From NCBI GenBank assembly GCA_008704415.1, contig VXIS01000279.1, positions 1 through 64,000 on the forward strand: a DNA stretch of 64,000 nucleotides, in the 5' to 3' direction. Below, piece after piece: positions 10,889 to 22,350 of this stretch (its first letter is position 1; the number at the start of each line of letters is the position of its first letter). The DNA comes from Sphaerosporella brunnea. Lineage: Eukaryota; Ascomycota; Pezizomycetes; Pezizales; Pyronemataceae. The notes beneath the pieces are model-generated. The model did no database searches. It was not told the origin of the DNA and saw only the letters and a list, made by a program, of their open reading frames with translations. The position numbers and the translations under genes were made by a program.

Positions 10889-13800
10889 AACCATCGTTTT
10901 TTGGCTACGCTGAGTTGAACCAATTAGTTTGGAGCCCTGTCGGTATCAGTGACAGGTGATATAGATGAGGACTGACAAATTGCATTTCAATCATTTCGGT
11001 GGCTAGGATGAGGCCACTGACCGAACACAGGATACGGGCGTGTTCTTGGTGTCAATTATCCTGTCATAGCCTGTTGCGTCGAAGGTTTTCAAGCCCACGA
11101 GCAAGGGTACGTAAAACGTACTGAAAGCCGCCGATATTGCTTTATCCAGACTTGAACAAGTTGCACAAAGTGCCGTTGTAACAAAGGTTATGCCTCCTTT
11201 GTTATCTCGGCTCGCTCGGTTCTGATCCAAGAAGGATTCACCCCAAGCTGTCAAGACCTGTTTGACCCAGGGAGGAAACGTCCATGTCACCGTCAACGGT
11301 CAGCCAATGTGAGAATCAAACCCTCCACGCTCATGAGCATTTGGCATGGCCAACACCAATCACACCATGAGACACTAGATTGAAAATTCAACCTGGACCT
11401 CTATGTTAAATACCTCTGCGGTGTTGGTTTGTTCCATCTGACCCGTACCGACTACCTCTGCCGATTTCTTTGGCGCAAGCTCAACATGCTCAACCAAAAA
11501 CATGTCCCTCTTCCCCACGCCGTGCGAGAGCAGCCCCGACCGTATTCTTGTTCCGACGTCTGTATGCACCTACATTGGATGTTGTCTGAGTGTCCCCCAC
11601 CTCGTGAATGTATTGATTGAGGAAGACAACACCTCTCCCTTGTTGTCGCAGCTGCGGCGCCAAATACGTGCCTCTTTTTTCGCCTTCGACGCTCCAACAC
11701 CTGGTCCGCGCTGCCCGCCCTCCTCAAGCTGCGCGCTTACCGTCCATGATTCAATTTCACACCTGGTGAACCATTTCAGGATTGCTCATGCTCTCAGCAT
11801 GATAGTGAGGCAAATCACATACTGGGTGTTATGGATGAGGACGATGCAGGCTGACAAGGATGGGTTGCGAAATCATATGTATTATCTGTGGTGGGGCAGA
11901 TGGGAAATCTGATTCTATCAGGTTATCAATTGAGCTGGATGAATTCCGCCTCATTCTGTGTACCGCTGTTGATATTTGTATAGATTGAGGCAGCAGCCGT
12001 TAGTTTGCTGTCCTCAAACTCAAATCACCTAACTGGTCCTACCTCACACGATGGCTTTTATTGTAAGCAAAATCTGCCGTCCAAGAACCAAAACCTGCCA
12101 GACCTTGCTCATACTGGGCCAACCCTCGAGTTACAGCAGGTTCATCAATCAGTAAATACGAAAGCCGGACCACACCGGGTGTTTCTAACGGGCATTTGAC
12201 CCCCAACGATGGAGGAAACCCGGAGCATCGTTCTAAAATGCTTGGGCTATTGAGCAGCACCAGGGATCCGGATCCTGTGAAAAAGGCTGTTGTCAAGCAA
12301 TCAACGTGTCTAACAACAATCTTGAATTTCTCCAGTCAGTTGCAGATTCTCTAGGTTATCAAAGTTCCATCCAGGGTGAGATTGAGGAAGACATTAAGAG
12401 GGTCCTATCTGCAGAATGGGGTCCGCGGTATGGTTTACACACGGAAAACGGAGAAAGAAAATCCCGTTCTCTTCGGCTGGGGCGAGGATATTGATTCATC
12501 AAACATAACACCTCGTGGTGACGTCTGAATATATAATGGCATCAACTACCAGCCCAAATGTTTGGTCTCCTTTTTGACGTAGGTAAGGCGATTGTAATGC
12601 TTTAAGCGCGAATACATCCTATGATTAGGCATTTTAGTCTCGCTAGTCCTCAGCGCGGACAGGACCTGGACCTGATCATGCAGTGCAGTACGAGCGATTA
12701 CGCGGGACCAGCAGCCCTTTGAAGTGGTCTGTACTGGACCGGCTGCAGGTGATGCAGTCGACTGGATACTTCTTGCGGAGCAATGTATCACATCAGGATT
12801 TTATATGCAAACTGCCCCCGTCAAGGTATCCTCCGTGCACTCCACAACTCCATTATGCCTCCCGCTCGGACTATTCAACCGTGCCCCCATTGAGTTTGTA
12901 TCAAATGCTTTCAATGACATCCTCCCGCCTGACTGACTGAACACAAGCTGTTGATTTGGGTGTGGTCTCTGAAGGCAGTCTTGCTACATTCCCGCGTTCA
13001 CTGTCGTCGCAGATATATGTAACCACTCGCGTTGACCTGTGCCTTCTCTGTAGTTTCTCAATCGGCCGCCCATCGTTCGTCCATTGGTGTTTAAGTGGAT
13101 ATCGCAGTTGTGGCAAGGTAGGCTTAGGATCTTGCTGACGGGGAGCCACTAGTTGTTGCGTCATGCCAGGATTAAAATGTCCTTTTCATGCTGCGTTTCG
13201 AACAGTCAAACCGTTCTGCGACATCACAGTAAGAACGTAACGGAATGTACGGTTGCTGGCCAACCTATTCGGGAGGCTTTGTATGGTTGCGGGGTGGTTG
13301 GCTAGTGAGTTGGTTCAGTAGTGATTCGAGTCGATACATCACGCCTGGAGAAAATCACATTTTCTGCGCTCTGAGACTCACAGGAACGCATGCGTCATGC
13401 TGTCGTCCATCTGGCGCGGGTTGCGGACCTTTTTACCTATACCTCATTGATCACAGACCAGGCTCTCACCTTCATTTTCGCTGTACACCCGCTGCCCGAC
13501 TTCCAGCTCAATCTCCAGTCGGCTATGTCAACCGCTCAATGATTGGAACCTCAAGGAGCTAGCGTAGTATGAAACACCGCGTCCGGCTACTCTACGAAGG
13601 AACCTAAGAGCCGATATAAATGCGGTGAGGAAACAGCGAATGTACCACCGTGATGTTTGTTGACTTGCATAAGGTGTTGCTCCGCCGTGGCCAAACAGCA
13701 GCAATGGGCCATCATAGGCCGTTACTCCCAAGTTTCTACACTAGTAAACGCGCTTTTTGCACCACCACTCACACTTTACGTTCCTGTTCCTCGTTTGTTT

Positions 13801-14245
13801 AATCCATGAAATCCTTCAACAATGGACGACCGGACGACAGTATTACAAGGGAAGACCGCATTCGCATCTGCGATGTTGACGTCAAAAGCGCTGCAGGCAT
13901 AGGTAGAGCTGAGTGCAAAGGATAGCGCACGATGTGGCACGGCAACGGATATGTGAATCGACGAATTTTTAGACTGGCGACGAACAATACCCCAAAGACT
14001 GTATGGTACGTAAATTGGGCATCACGGGTCGGACCGCCTGCGCTTGACTGCACTCGACCATGTTCCTGGTCGACTGCGGTTGACTGCAGTTAACCGTGGT
14101 CGACCGAAGTCCCCCGGTGCCAGCGCGCAAACATATAGCAATGTTTTGTTGATTACATTACTACCAACGACGGCAACTGGATTGAGATATTTCGTCCGGA
14201 TAAGACCACCCTGGGAAGCCTAGAGAAGCCATTGCGAGTAGTGAT
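10889..14245. other. No gene recognised; one dispersed repeat inside
   Basis: Many short frames on both strands, none with a domain. 11502-11912 (plus, 136 codons) is the longest and has no motif. The segment 12655-12930 is a diverged copy of 51815-52030 (separate entry). Near 14050-14110 a GACTGC/GTCGAC motif is repeated several times. Confidence 0.4.
12655..12930 (+). repeat. Dispersed repeat shared with 51815-52030
   Basis: Both segments contain GGACCTGG, then a CAGTCGA(T)...TTGACTGGATACTT block (here GTCGACTGGATACTTCTTG), then a stretch ending in an ATTATGCCTC or CTTATGCCTC block. Overall similarity is patchy, as in an old repeat. The second copy lies immediately after the right end of the Ngaro element. 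Nature unknown; no coding potential recognised. Confidence 0.45.
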
Positions 14246-14716
14246 TTGCTATTCGGACTTTTAGCGGGTATATATAGTGATGCTCCCTACCTGGAAGGAT
14301 TGGAGGTAGCGGTACAACGGTCATGTATACCAACTAAATGTGGAGACTGCGCCTTGGCTGACACTTCTGTTGTCAGCGGTGGGGCTTTCGTTGTCAACAT
14401 TGAGGCTGTCGAAGTCAGCATCATCGGTTCGGAGTCCGCTACCCGCAAACAGCTTGGGCGTTTCCGGGCACGCCGGGTGAACAGGATTGAGTACAGCTTG
14501 TACTCAGACGCTATGACTAACGCCCACAATGTACAAGGAGTCAATGTCGGAGGGACAAAATCGGAGGGCTTCAAGCTCACCGGCCATCTGGAGCTGGCCC
14601 AGGCATCCGACCAGGTGACTGACAGGTTGCTCGATGGTGGGCTTGCGCGGCTGGGCAATCGGCAGTATGGCCATGAGTACTTCATTAACAGCCAGTATGC
14701 TTCCCCAATGGGATAA
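14246..14716 (+). CDS. Open frame of unknown reality (156 codons)
   Basis: An uninterrupted frame with no recognisable domain. The opposite strand is also open over 14287-14685 (132 codons), and both translations look equally plausible, so I cannot decide which strand, if either, codes. No splice signals were found that extend either frame. Listed because a 400-base stretch open on both strands is longer than its surroundings. It may be a fragment of a gene or an antisense shadow. Confidence 0.2.
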   Translation: MLFGLLAGIYSDAPYLEGLEVAVQRSCIPTKCGDCALADTSVVSGGAFVVNIEAVEVSIIGSESATRKQLGRFRARRVNRIEYSLYSDAMTNAHNVQGVNVGGTKSEGFKLTGHLELAQASDQVTDRLLDGGLARLGNRQYGHEYFINSQYASPMG

Positions 14717-15186
14717 CCAGATACAACCAGGAGGGCCTGCAGGTCGATTTCGAGCGTTTCTGCGACAGCGAGTTTTCAGCTCCTGGATACGGGGAGAGGA
14801 AACCCCAACGTCAGCTTGCCGGCACCAACATCCACAACCGGGATTTATGTGTACCTGGTAGGTCTTGACTTGCTCTTGTGGGATACAATGAAGCCTGGGG
14901 TCTCAGACGATGACAAACCTCAGCGGCGGAATTAGGATGAGTTGGGGCGCAATCGGGAGGAAGTGAGGACACGCTTCCTCCGGCGCGCGATGCAATATGC
15001 GCCGTCTGGATGAGCAGGTCCCGTGTTCCGAGGTGATTCAGCGTACGAATTGTCGCCATCATCGTGGAGTCGCGGAGTGCCGCGGACCTTTTGGGTGCAC
15101 TGTGAAAATGATGATGGTGTCGGATGCGTGGTATCTGCGACAGCTACTAGATGTGGTGTTCACTGAGAGCTGTGGAAATGTCTATC
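14717..15186. other. No gene recognised
   Basis: Nothing beyond short frames is seen. Confidence 0.5.
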
Positions 15187-15385
15187 TCAACCATCAACCC
15201 CATCTATCTCAGCCCCGTCCGAGTGATCATCACTGTCTGTCCATGGCAGCCCCGTCCGAGTGATCAACCCCGTCCCCACCCCGACCAAGTCATTGAGCCT
15301 GTCCAAGTGATCATCCTGTCGCGGCCAGGTTGCAGTTATCAACCCAGTCTCTGCCCCGTCTGAGTGATGAGCCCCATCCCTGCAG
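15187..15385 (-). repeat. Degenerate subtelomere-like repeat, cluster 3
   Basis: At least five CCGTCCGAGTGATCA-like units in the same orientation as cluster 2 and opposite to clusters 1 and 4. It lies about 350 bases left of the MULE insertion. Confidence 0.65.
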
Positions 15386-15730
15386 CCGATGCAGATGAGC
15401 ATTCCTGCCTCTCCGCATATGTCGAGGTAGGCAAGACAGAGGAGTTCCTGGTTGCCCGTAGACGCAGGCTTACTACAATGTTTGGCGCCGGCGGGTAGAC
15501 AAAAGCCCTATACATCAAGGGTGCCGCCTCATGCTGGATCGGAGTTTTCTTGGATAGTTGCCTTACCAACACGAACCACCACCGCATGCGGATGGGTAAA
15601 GTCAGATAAGCAGGAGCTCGCATCCCTGCACTCACGGGAAACAATTGTCCTGTTCCAGAGAAAGCGACATCACACTACAGAGCCAAGCTCTGGAGGGATG
15701 CCAGCCAGAAAGGTCACGGGCTGGATATAG
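15386..15730. other. No gene recognised
   Basis: A plus frame (15452-15730) and a minus frame (15339-15644) overlap; neither has a motif. Confidence 0.45.
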
Positions 15731-15739
15731 AAAAACATA

Positions 15740-15835
15740 GGGCAAAGTCTAGTATACCACCCAAAAACCCTCGAAAAGAGCAGGATACCACCAAATTTTG
15801 TTATTGTCCAGGATACCACAACCCCGCGTGAGAGT
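15740..15835 (+). repeat. Left terminal inverted repeat of the MULE
   Basis: Begins GGGCAAAGTCTAG and ends GCGTGAGAGT. It contains the repeated internal motif GGATACCAC twice. Almost identical to the complement of 16801-16897. Confidence 0.9.
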
Positions 15836-15883
15836 CCGTGACCAACATTGGTTTTATACCCTTCATTCAAATATCTGTGCTAG

Positions 15884-16798
15884 CTACACATGAGGGCGAG
15901 TACAAGTACGCGCATTATGCCCGTCCGTTCCACCACAAATTCCACATCGCCGCGGGGCGCGGTCCGGCACGTCACGCTTATTCCGTTGTCTATGCGCTTC
16001 GTCCTTGCGCATACGCTTTTTCTTGGGACGTCCACGAGGGACTTTAGTCAGTGGTGGTTCACAGCGGTCCAAGTGAGGATCGCTGAGATCCGAAGAAGAG
16101 CTGGAGTCAGTATCTGTACCAGAATCGGAGTCAGATACTGCGTTCGCCTCCGCGTCGTTTCCCTGCGCTAGTAAGCGCACATCTTCGAGGTTTATTGCCG
16201 GAAATTGTGATTGATACGCCGAGACAACTGTCGTCAGACGAAGATATGAAGGCATAAAGTCCACGGGAGCTAAATTCAAGCGATGCATAACAGAAACTGC
16301 ATGTCCACAGGGCACTTAAGGTTCTTGAAATCAGTAGCACGTACAGCTGCGTTTCTCCAGGTCTACGAAGAAACTGGCTTTGTCATGGATCTGGGTAACC
16401 TGCGCTTGGATGCTGCTACTCATCCGGTCCGACCGTTCAAAACGCACAGGGAAGCCCGCAACTGCCGCCCAGGAGCGTATTCTCGCCTTAAAGTCCTGAA
16501 ACATGCTGAACAGCTCGCCCTCCTGCAGCGCTTTGCTCTGCACAACAACACTAAGAACACCACTGGTGTCCGCAGTGTCTGGCTGTTCCATTGACGTTGC
16601 ACGAGGAGTTTCCATTGACGTTGCACGCGGAGTTGTCACCGTCGCAGATCGAGCGGTTGACGGGGTAGGTAGTCTCCTGAAGCGTCGCCGAGACGGCAAC
16701 GGAGGTAGTAGTGACTGGGCGGGGGGTCGCGCACGGGGTGGTGGAGAGCGGTGTAGAAGGTTCACGTTCAGACGCCGGAAGAGGTTGTTGTTTGTCAC
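15884..16798 (-). pseudogene. MULE transposase remnant: FAR1/MuDR-like N-terminal domain joined to SWIM zinc finger and CCHC-like tail
   Basis: Read on the minus strand from 16798. After a Ser/Pro/Arg-rich start the frame contains ELFSMFQDFKARIRSWAAVA and GFPVRFERSD, the DNA-binding domain found at the start of MULE transposases. It then passes directly into a SWIM finger: CTCY, then PCGHAVSVMHRL. Two in-frame stops, a TGA and a TAA, lie between the cysteine pair and the PCGH half, and the frame is otherwise continuous. The rest is acidic-Ser-rich, followed by PRGRPKKKR and CGICGGTDGHNARTC, the usual zinc knuckle at the transposase end. The DDE catalytic core that should separate the N-domain from SWIM is missing. 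The gene is doubly inactivated: internal deletion plus two nonsense codons. Confidence 0.75.
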
Positions 16799-16800
16799 GT

Positions 16801-16897
16801 ACTCTCACGCGGCGTTGTGGTATCCTGGACAATAACGAAATTTGGTGGTATCCTGCTCTTTTCGAGGGTTTTTGGGTGGTATACTAGACATTTGCCC
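16801..16897 (-). repeat. Right terminal inverted repeat of the MULE
   Basis: Partner of 15740-15835; one extra base near the outer end and a T/C difference near the middle distinguish the two arms. Confidence 0.9.
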
Positions 16898-17222
16898 AAA
16901 AACATATGAACCGCCAACCACGCTCAATAGTTGGAGTATTGTCCACGACCGCGACTGGAAATGTCTTGTATGGAATGAAAATTACCAATGCCAGAACTAC
17001 ACACACACATGTCATGAGGCGGTTTGGTGAGTGTCTGCTTGCTACACCCCGGAATAACCCAACAGGTGACCAGTATAGACAGACTTGGAAACCCAAAGCA
17101 TCCCGTGGCTGGACCAACTCTCCGGCTACCGGGTCCAACACAGTGCACCTGAGGCTAGCTGTGAGGGTACCTGTCACTCCAGTCATGTCGTCAAATAAAC
17201 CATAGAGCACTGCCAAACCAGC

Positions 17223-18343
17223 TTTCTGACTAGTGTTGCACACGAGCCGAGCCGGCTCGAGCCAAAAGCTCGAGCCTCGAGCCCGAGCCGGCTCGAAATA
17301 TAATTGTTCAAGCTCGAGCTGGCTCGAACAAAAGTGGTTCAGGCTTGAGCTGAGCTCGAGCTTTGTGATAGAATTTTGATACTCCACTTCCGGGTGCAGC
17401 GACGAACCGCCTCGAGTCCTCGACCCTTCCTTCCAATCAACTTACCTTTACCTATCCTACCCGAAGGCCCCTCCACACGCACCGCTTCCTCTCCCCCAAC
17501 ACCCTCAAAACCTACAACAAGCGCATCCGTCGAGTGACACATGCCCGCACTTTCCAATGCCTTGGGTGCCGAGACACCATCGCATCCAAGTGCGCAGGAT
17601 GAGGACGAACCCATGTGCGCTTTTTACACGATGCTAGCTGGGGATTGGGGTGCGGATGTTGAGTGCACCGCTAGAAGTCAAGTCAATACTAACACCGGAG
17701 TTGCAGGTACTCTCCATGTTGCTGCCGGAGCGCGCACACTTAGCGGAGAGAAGACATCACCTTACACGGCGTTCTTATACCAGCGAAAGATCATAATTCG
17801 CGAGCAAGCGCCTCCAAAAGACGGAGGAGAAGAGACCGGCAGTCCAAAAGACTCGGACTCCAGTGGAACCGACGGGGACACGGAGTCAGACCATGAACCA
17901 TCGTCACGCAAGCGCAAGCGTCGACGGACTGTGAGAGTCTCAAATAAACATCGCAAGCCTCGAGAACTAGTCCGCTGCTGCCACTGCAACAAGCGTTGGG
18001 GTCCATACGACTCTTCATACACTACCACTATGGATGTGGTAAACAGCGATCATGATCAGGAAGAGGGCACGGACTCGGCCGCGGAAGCTGTTCTTGACTC
18101 AAGTTCTGATTTGACGGATCTATCGGACTGATAGGAGAGAACATAGAAAATACCAGTTACCACGTTCCATAATTGTGCATACCTACCAAACTCCCGCGGC
18201 GTCGCAACAGCGTCATTTCATGTAGCAGGCTCGAGCCGGGCTTGACCTTTTGTGGGCTCAGCTTGGGCTCGTGAGCCGAGCCGGCAAAAGCTGCGAGCTG
18301 GCTCGAGCCACCTGTCCGGCTCGTGTGCAACACTATTTCTGAC
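17223..18343 (+). mobile_element. hAT-type element with 8-base target duplication
   Basis: The element is 17231-18335 (1,105 bases). The identical 8-mer TTTCTGAC lies at 17223-17230 and 18336-18343, the hAT duplication length. The ends are inverted repeats starting TAGTGTTGCACACGAGCCG (19 bases perfect). Subterminal regions on both sides are packed with CTCGAGC and GAGCCG motifs, as is usual at hAT ends. The internal ORF does not show a recognisable hAT dimerisation domain or RNase H-like core, so the copy is non-autonomous. It lies about 330 bases right of the MULE. Confidence 0.88.
17541..18131 (+). CDS. Uncharacterised basic/acidic protein carried inside the hAT element
   Basis: A 196-codon frame starting at ATG 17541 inside the transposon. 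The first half has no recognisable motif. The second half has an acidic stretch (GTDGDTESDHEPSS), a basic nuclear-localisation-like run (RKRKRRRTVRVSNKHRKP), then CCHCNKRWGPYDSS, which offers C-x2-C ligands but not a complete zinc finger, and it ends in a Ser/Asp-rich tail (DSSSDLTDLSD). It could be the leftover end of a hAT transposase gene, captured host sequence, or a short DNA-binding protein. The first part may contain an unremoved intron. Expression is unknown. Confidence 0.45.
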   Translation: MPALSNALGAETPSHPSAQDEDEPMCAFYTMLAGDWGADVECTARSQVNTNTGVAGTLHVAAGARTLSGEKTSPYTAFLYQRKIIIREQAPPKDGGEETGSPKDSDSSGTDGDTESDHEPSSRKRKRRRTVRVSNKHRKPRELVRCCHCNKRWGPYDSSYTTTMDVVNSDHDQEEGTDSAAEAVLDSSSDLTDLSD

Positions 18344-19083
18344 TCCCGCAGGATGCACTGTAATTGGTCTCAAGGACAGGCAGGCAGCTACATCCGGATG
18401 AGAACCCACCGCAGATGCTCTTCCAGTGTAGCAAGAAAGGCTTCAGGCTAAAGGAAGAATGGTGGCAATTTTGATGCAGTTACCCTCATGAACGCTTTAC
18501 CAAACAGATAGAATTGCAGTGCTCTCCACCTGGAACGCAACAAAGAAGCATACCATGACAAACTCTTTGGTAACACAATTGGACTTGCGCTTGGCCCCGA
18601 AAAACCTATCAAGCAACAGTTGGGATGTTGGCCTGGTCACCGACATTCTTCTTCGCAAGACCACCGACTTGATAGATCTTGTGCCGTTAATTTCCTTATT
18701 CCACTTCACGACTCTGCCACCGACCTACAAGCTCACGTTATGCATCATCATCGTTGGCTATACAAGCTGGGAGCTGTTTCCAGCTTCATTCTTGTTCTCA
18801 TCTTTCGACACGGGCGTTGGTAGAAGCCCCAATTGTATCCACCATCAGCAACAAATACAGAGTGATTAGTGACCTGTTTTCATTCTGGTTCCCCAACCGT
18901 GATAAAATCACCGTAACTAAGCAGTCAACATCCTCGACAGCTCCCCAGTTGCGTTCGCCTGGTCTGCGGCATCCGCACGAGTCCGGCCAGCTACGTTTCT
19001 TGAGGATAGCCCAGTCGGTGGCAGGTTTCAAACGCCGCCATCTTCTGCGGAATCAACGCGGGTCTGTTCTCATCAATAGTGAC
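18344..19083. other. No gene recognised
   Basis: A plus frame (18519-18869) and flanking frames lack motifs. The right end of this stretch carries the first copy of the GTGAC target duplication of the solo LTR. Confidence 0.45.
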
Positions 19084-19254
19084 TGTTGACGATAGGTTTT
19101 CACACAGTGGACACTGAGAACGTAGGTGGAGAGATATATTGCAAGGTCCAGAGCTAAGTGCAAGTCGCTGTTCCCGTAAGAGGCAGAAACGAGCACTAGT
19201 ATATCACTAGTTCATACCTGGATTCACCAGAGAGTCATACTCTATGTCTCAACA
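19084..19254 (-). repeat. Solo LTR of a copia-type retrotransposon, with GTGAC duplication
   Basis: A 171-base segment beginning TGTTGACGATAGG and ending GTCTCAACA, that is TG...CA with 5-base inverted tips, bordered by GTGAC on both sides (19079-19083 and 19255-19259). On the minus strand it begins TGTTGAGACATAGAGTATGA, and it is the same family as the LTRs at 26713-26871 and 27181-27372. It is the remnant left after recombination between two LTRs. Confidence 0.85.
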
Positions 19255-19407
19255 GTGACGGCCTCCGTGGTCTGAGAAACAGGAGTGTTTTCTTTCAATC
19301 CCATCAGCGGCTAGCTGCTGCTGCTGCTGCCTCAAGGTTAGTGATGAGCTTCGTGCATTGGAGCGGACTGGGAACAAACCGTTTGCGCGAACGAGTCTCA
19401 AAAAAGG

Positions 19408-19421
19408 TTAGGGTTAGGGTT
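19408..19421 (+). repeat. Interstitial telomere-like run (TTAGGG x2 plus TT)
   Basis: TTAGGGTTAGGGTT directly before repeat cluster 4. A second short run, GGGTTAGGGTT, lies inside the cluster at 19577-19587. Confidence 0.6.
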
Positions 19422-19429
19422 GGCGCGCT

Positions 19430-19610
19430 TCGAGTCAATCACTCGGCCGGCGCGCGGACGGACGGGGTTGATGACTCAGACGGGTCGCGGGGGTTGATCA
19501 CGCGGTGGACGGGACTGCGATGGACGGCATCGATCACTCCGTGCACGGGTCCGATCACTCGAATGTGGCGAGGACGGGGTTAGGGTTGATCGCTCGGACG
19601 GGGTTCGATG
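19430..19610 (+). repeat. Degenerate subtelomere-like repeat, cluster 4
   Basis: Same family and orientation as cluster 1: ATCACTCGGNCGG and GGACGGGGTTGAT cores are repeated with variable spacers. A TTAGGG run borders it on the left and another lies inside it. Confidence 0.7.
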
Positions 19611-22350
19611 GGTCTCCGCTTTGCCCGGCACCACCCTCAGCACCGTTACCGGCAATGGAAAGGCCAATGCAGTTCTAAATGTCAGCGTGCCGGATGTACC
19701 TGGCTGGACGCGGGAAGATGTGTTTGCGGGTTAGGTTGTGGCTGGGATCTCACCGCGAAGCCTGACTTGAGAGCAGCCAGCAGCAAGGTAAGCCTTCGCC
19801 TCCGTTCCACCATCTCTAGTTTTACTGATCGCGGCGAAGATGAATGACAGCAGGAGAGCAAGCAGCAAGGCAAGCTTCCCTTGCCCGTTCTTCCCATCAC
19901 CCCTAATAACTGCAGATGCGTGAGATTTCGATGACAGGATGCTACACGCTGGAAGGTGACTGTGGGTCTTCTTTTTACCGTTCTTCTCAAACTTTGTTCT
20001 TCTCAAACTTTGTTCTTCTCAAACCTCGTTCTATCGGTGGGAGTTTGGGTGTCATTTGGTACGAGCAGGTGTGTGTATAAAAAGCGCCCATTGAAGTCAC
20101 TGGATGTAGCGACGAAAGCACCATTAGACCACACACCCTCAAGCGCCAGATCGAAGGATAAACAAATGATTACAGTGTGCGGTAAAAGACCCAGACGGCA
20201 TCCTTTTTTTGCGCGTGCAGCCTTATCTAAGGCTGGCGACCGACAGGCGGGACGCCAACACGCTTGTAAGTGCTGACAGGCTTTAAACACCCTGATTTGA
20301 GGCTTTTCAAGTGCGAAGGCTACCTCGAAAAATGGCTGTTATCACTGCAGTTTTGGCCGAAACCCCGACGCGTGCACAGGCATAACTTTTGGCTTTCTCA
20401 CTTACTTGGAATGTTACGTAAAATACCGTTGCCATCGGCAAACAGCATGTAACACCCGTTCCGCGAGCAGACATCGCTGGAATCGTACTACGCTCAACTT
20501 CCGACTGTCGTCCAAGTTGCTGTTTTTGGGGTGGATCGACCAGTCTTTTGATCGCGATCAACGCTTTACCTGCGGCGGAGCGAACACCGAACGATTAGCG
20601 CATTTAATGGCCCCCGCGTTCGGCACAATGACTGATCCGACCTTAATTCAGGATACCCGTCGCCAGCCGGCACCTATCAGATATCCAGGTTTTCCTTATG
20701 CCGGCCCGACCCTGTCGGGCTTGCCACATCACCGGCCCGACCTGACCCACTTCGTCGGGCCCGTTTGACCTGGCGACCGGCCGGACTATTGACCGCCCTG
20801 CCGAGTATAGGTCTTTGTGTGCCGTGCCGTTTCCGTGGTTGCCGAGGACGTATCCGTGTGGTAATGTCGTTTCGGCGAGGGAAATGTCTCACGGAATACC
20901 CAGCAGACCGCAGGTCACGCGATTGATAGACAAGGGTGGACTTGATCAGGCAGAATTTGACCCTGGTGAGCTCGTATCTTGACGTACCAGCCGGAGTATT
21001 TCTGAGTGTCGTTCAAGGGACACGCCATGCGTGGGCGTGATGTTGTTCGGTTCCGTATAAGACTCGGGTCCGCCACCGTTCACCACTAGCACCCCGCAAC
21101 CTGATCGCTCAAATCACGCAACGCGTTTCCACCAAACCTTCGGTTCTCATCCCCAAGTCTCACGTCTCATGTATCTTTCTTCTCTGTTTGAATTTTGCTC
21201 GTTCGCCTACCGACAGCTTCCAGTGTGAACCGAACTCGCAAGCCGAGAACTACGACAGCATTACTGTGCGCGACAAAGTGTCTGCCTCCCAGCCGCCCCG
21301 CAATACCACTGATGCCACAATCGACGGTGAAGCAGAGGCCTCGAACACCCTGACTTGCCGCTCCCTCAGCTCTGAGCATCGCAGCCTACAGTATTATTGC
21401 CGAGAGCAAGTCGCGCATCCGTTGTAGCCATGTTTGGAACACCAAGACTGGTGTGGAATATACGGATCAGAACGGAAGGCTTCGCTAGCGGTGCAAGCGC
21501 TGCAGGTTATCTAACGCTCATCATGTTTTATTTTCTGCCTGATTCGTTGGGTAAGACTGGCGACGGCTCTTGTATATGGTCCGGGCTCGCAGATCGGCAA
21601 AGCTGAACGTATGTGGAGCTGTTTCGAAACTCGGGCAGCGGAGATGGAGTGGCTAGTGGGTTTTTGGGTGGAATGATTGCAGGTTTTGGGGAACTCAGTT
21701 CGACGTCTTCTCGGCGCGCTTGTGTTATATAAAACAATGGTAGATAGTTTGGGTGCCTGGCGGGCCTGGTGGGTGACGGTCATCGACACATCCGACGACG
21801 GGGACAATGGAGGCAATGGGCACCATTCACCGCAGCTGTGCGGTGCGCGCGATCACCGGGTTTCTAGATAGGGGATCAGATACCGAGAATGTCATCCTGC
21901 CACTACGATGCTTCAAGCGCAACAGTCTCAGGAATCTCATCTTGGCCTCGTGCCAGAGTCAGTGACACATGGGTTACTGTATCACGGACGAATCCCGCGT
22001 ATGACCGGCGATGTACCACCGTCAACACCAAGCACAGTAGACACATGAACGTGCGAACGAAGGGTGTCAACGCCCGTTGAGGCTAAGCAGTCCCATTTCA
22101 ATTGCCAAGATCGCCCTAAAACATGCGGAACTGCCACCATTTGGCCAACAGGAATTGTCTGGCCCTGCGCACCTTGTCTCCGTCATTGCACCGGATCCAC
22201 AGGCGCACAGCCGCACTGATGGCCGGGTGTGCCCACTGCAAAGCGCTCGTCCTCAAAACAAAAGACACGAATTTCTAAGTCGTGTCTGGTTTAAGAAGGA
22301 GATGCAGGAACTCCATCTGCTCGTCCGACACTGTCGCCACCGTTAGCACG
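19611..22350. other. No gene recognised; small tandem repeat and palindromic GTCGGGC cluster
   Basis: Short frames only. 19979-20028 is a tandem repeat of about 17 bases. Around 20697-20770 CCGGCCCGACC and GTCGGGC occur several times in both orientations, which could form hairpins or be a transposon end, but no partner end was found. The frame 21511-21816 (minus) has no motif. Confidence 0.4.
19979..20028 (+). repeat. Tandem repeat, TTCTTCTCAAACTTTG x3
   Basis: Three adjacent copies of about 17 bases, the last diverged (CCTCG in place of TTTG). No function suggested. Confidence 0.8.

Larger units (their letters stand above)
15731..16906 (-). mobile_element. Non-autonomous Mutator-like element (MULE) with 9-base target duplication
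   Basis: The element is 15740-16897 (1,158 bases). The identical 9-mer AAAAACATA borders it at 15731-15739 and 16898-16906, the duplication size typical of Mutator-like elements. The ends are long inverted repeats of about 96 bases (15740-15835 and 16801-16897) differing by a single base insertion and a few substitutions. Between them lies a gene that keeps the two ends of a MULE transposase and has lost the DDE core. The boundaries and duplication are read directly; superfamily assignment rests on the duplication size, long ends and SWIM zinc-finger signature. Confidence 0.9.

Noticed and set aside
20697..20770. GTCGGGC/GCCCGAC cluster as a hAT end
   Set aside because: Palindromic GC-rich motif only; no paired end or target duplication.
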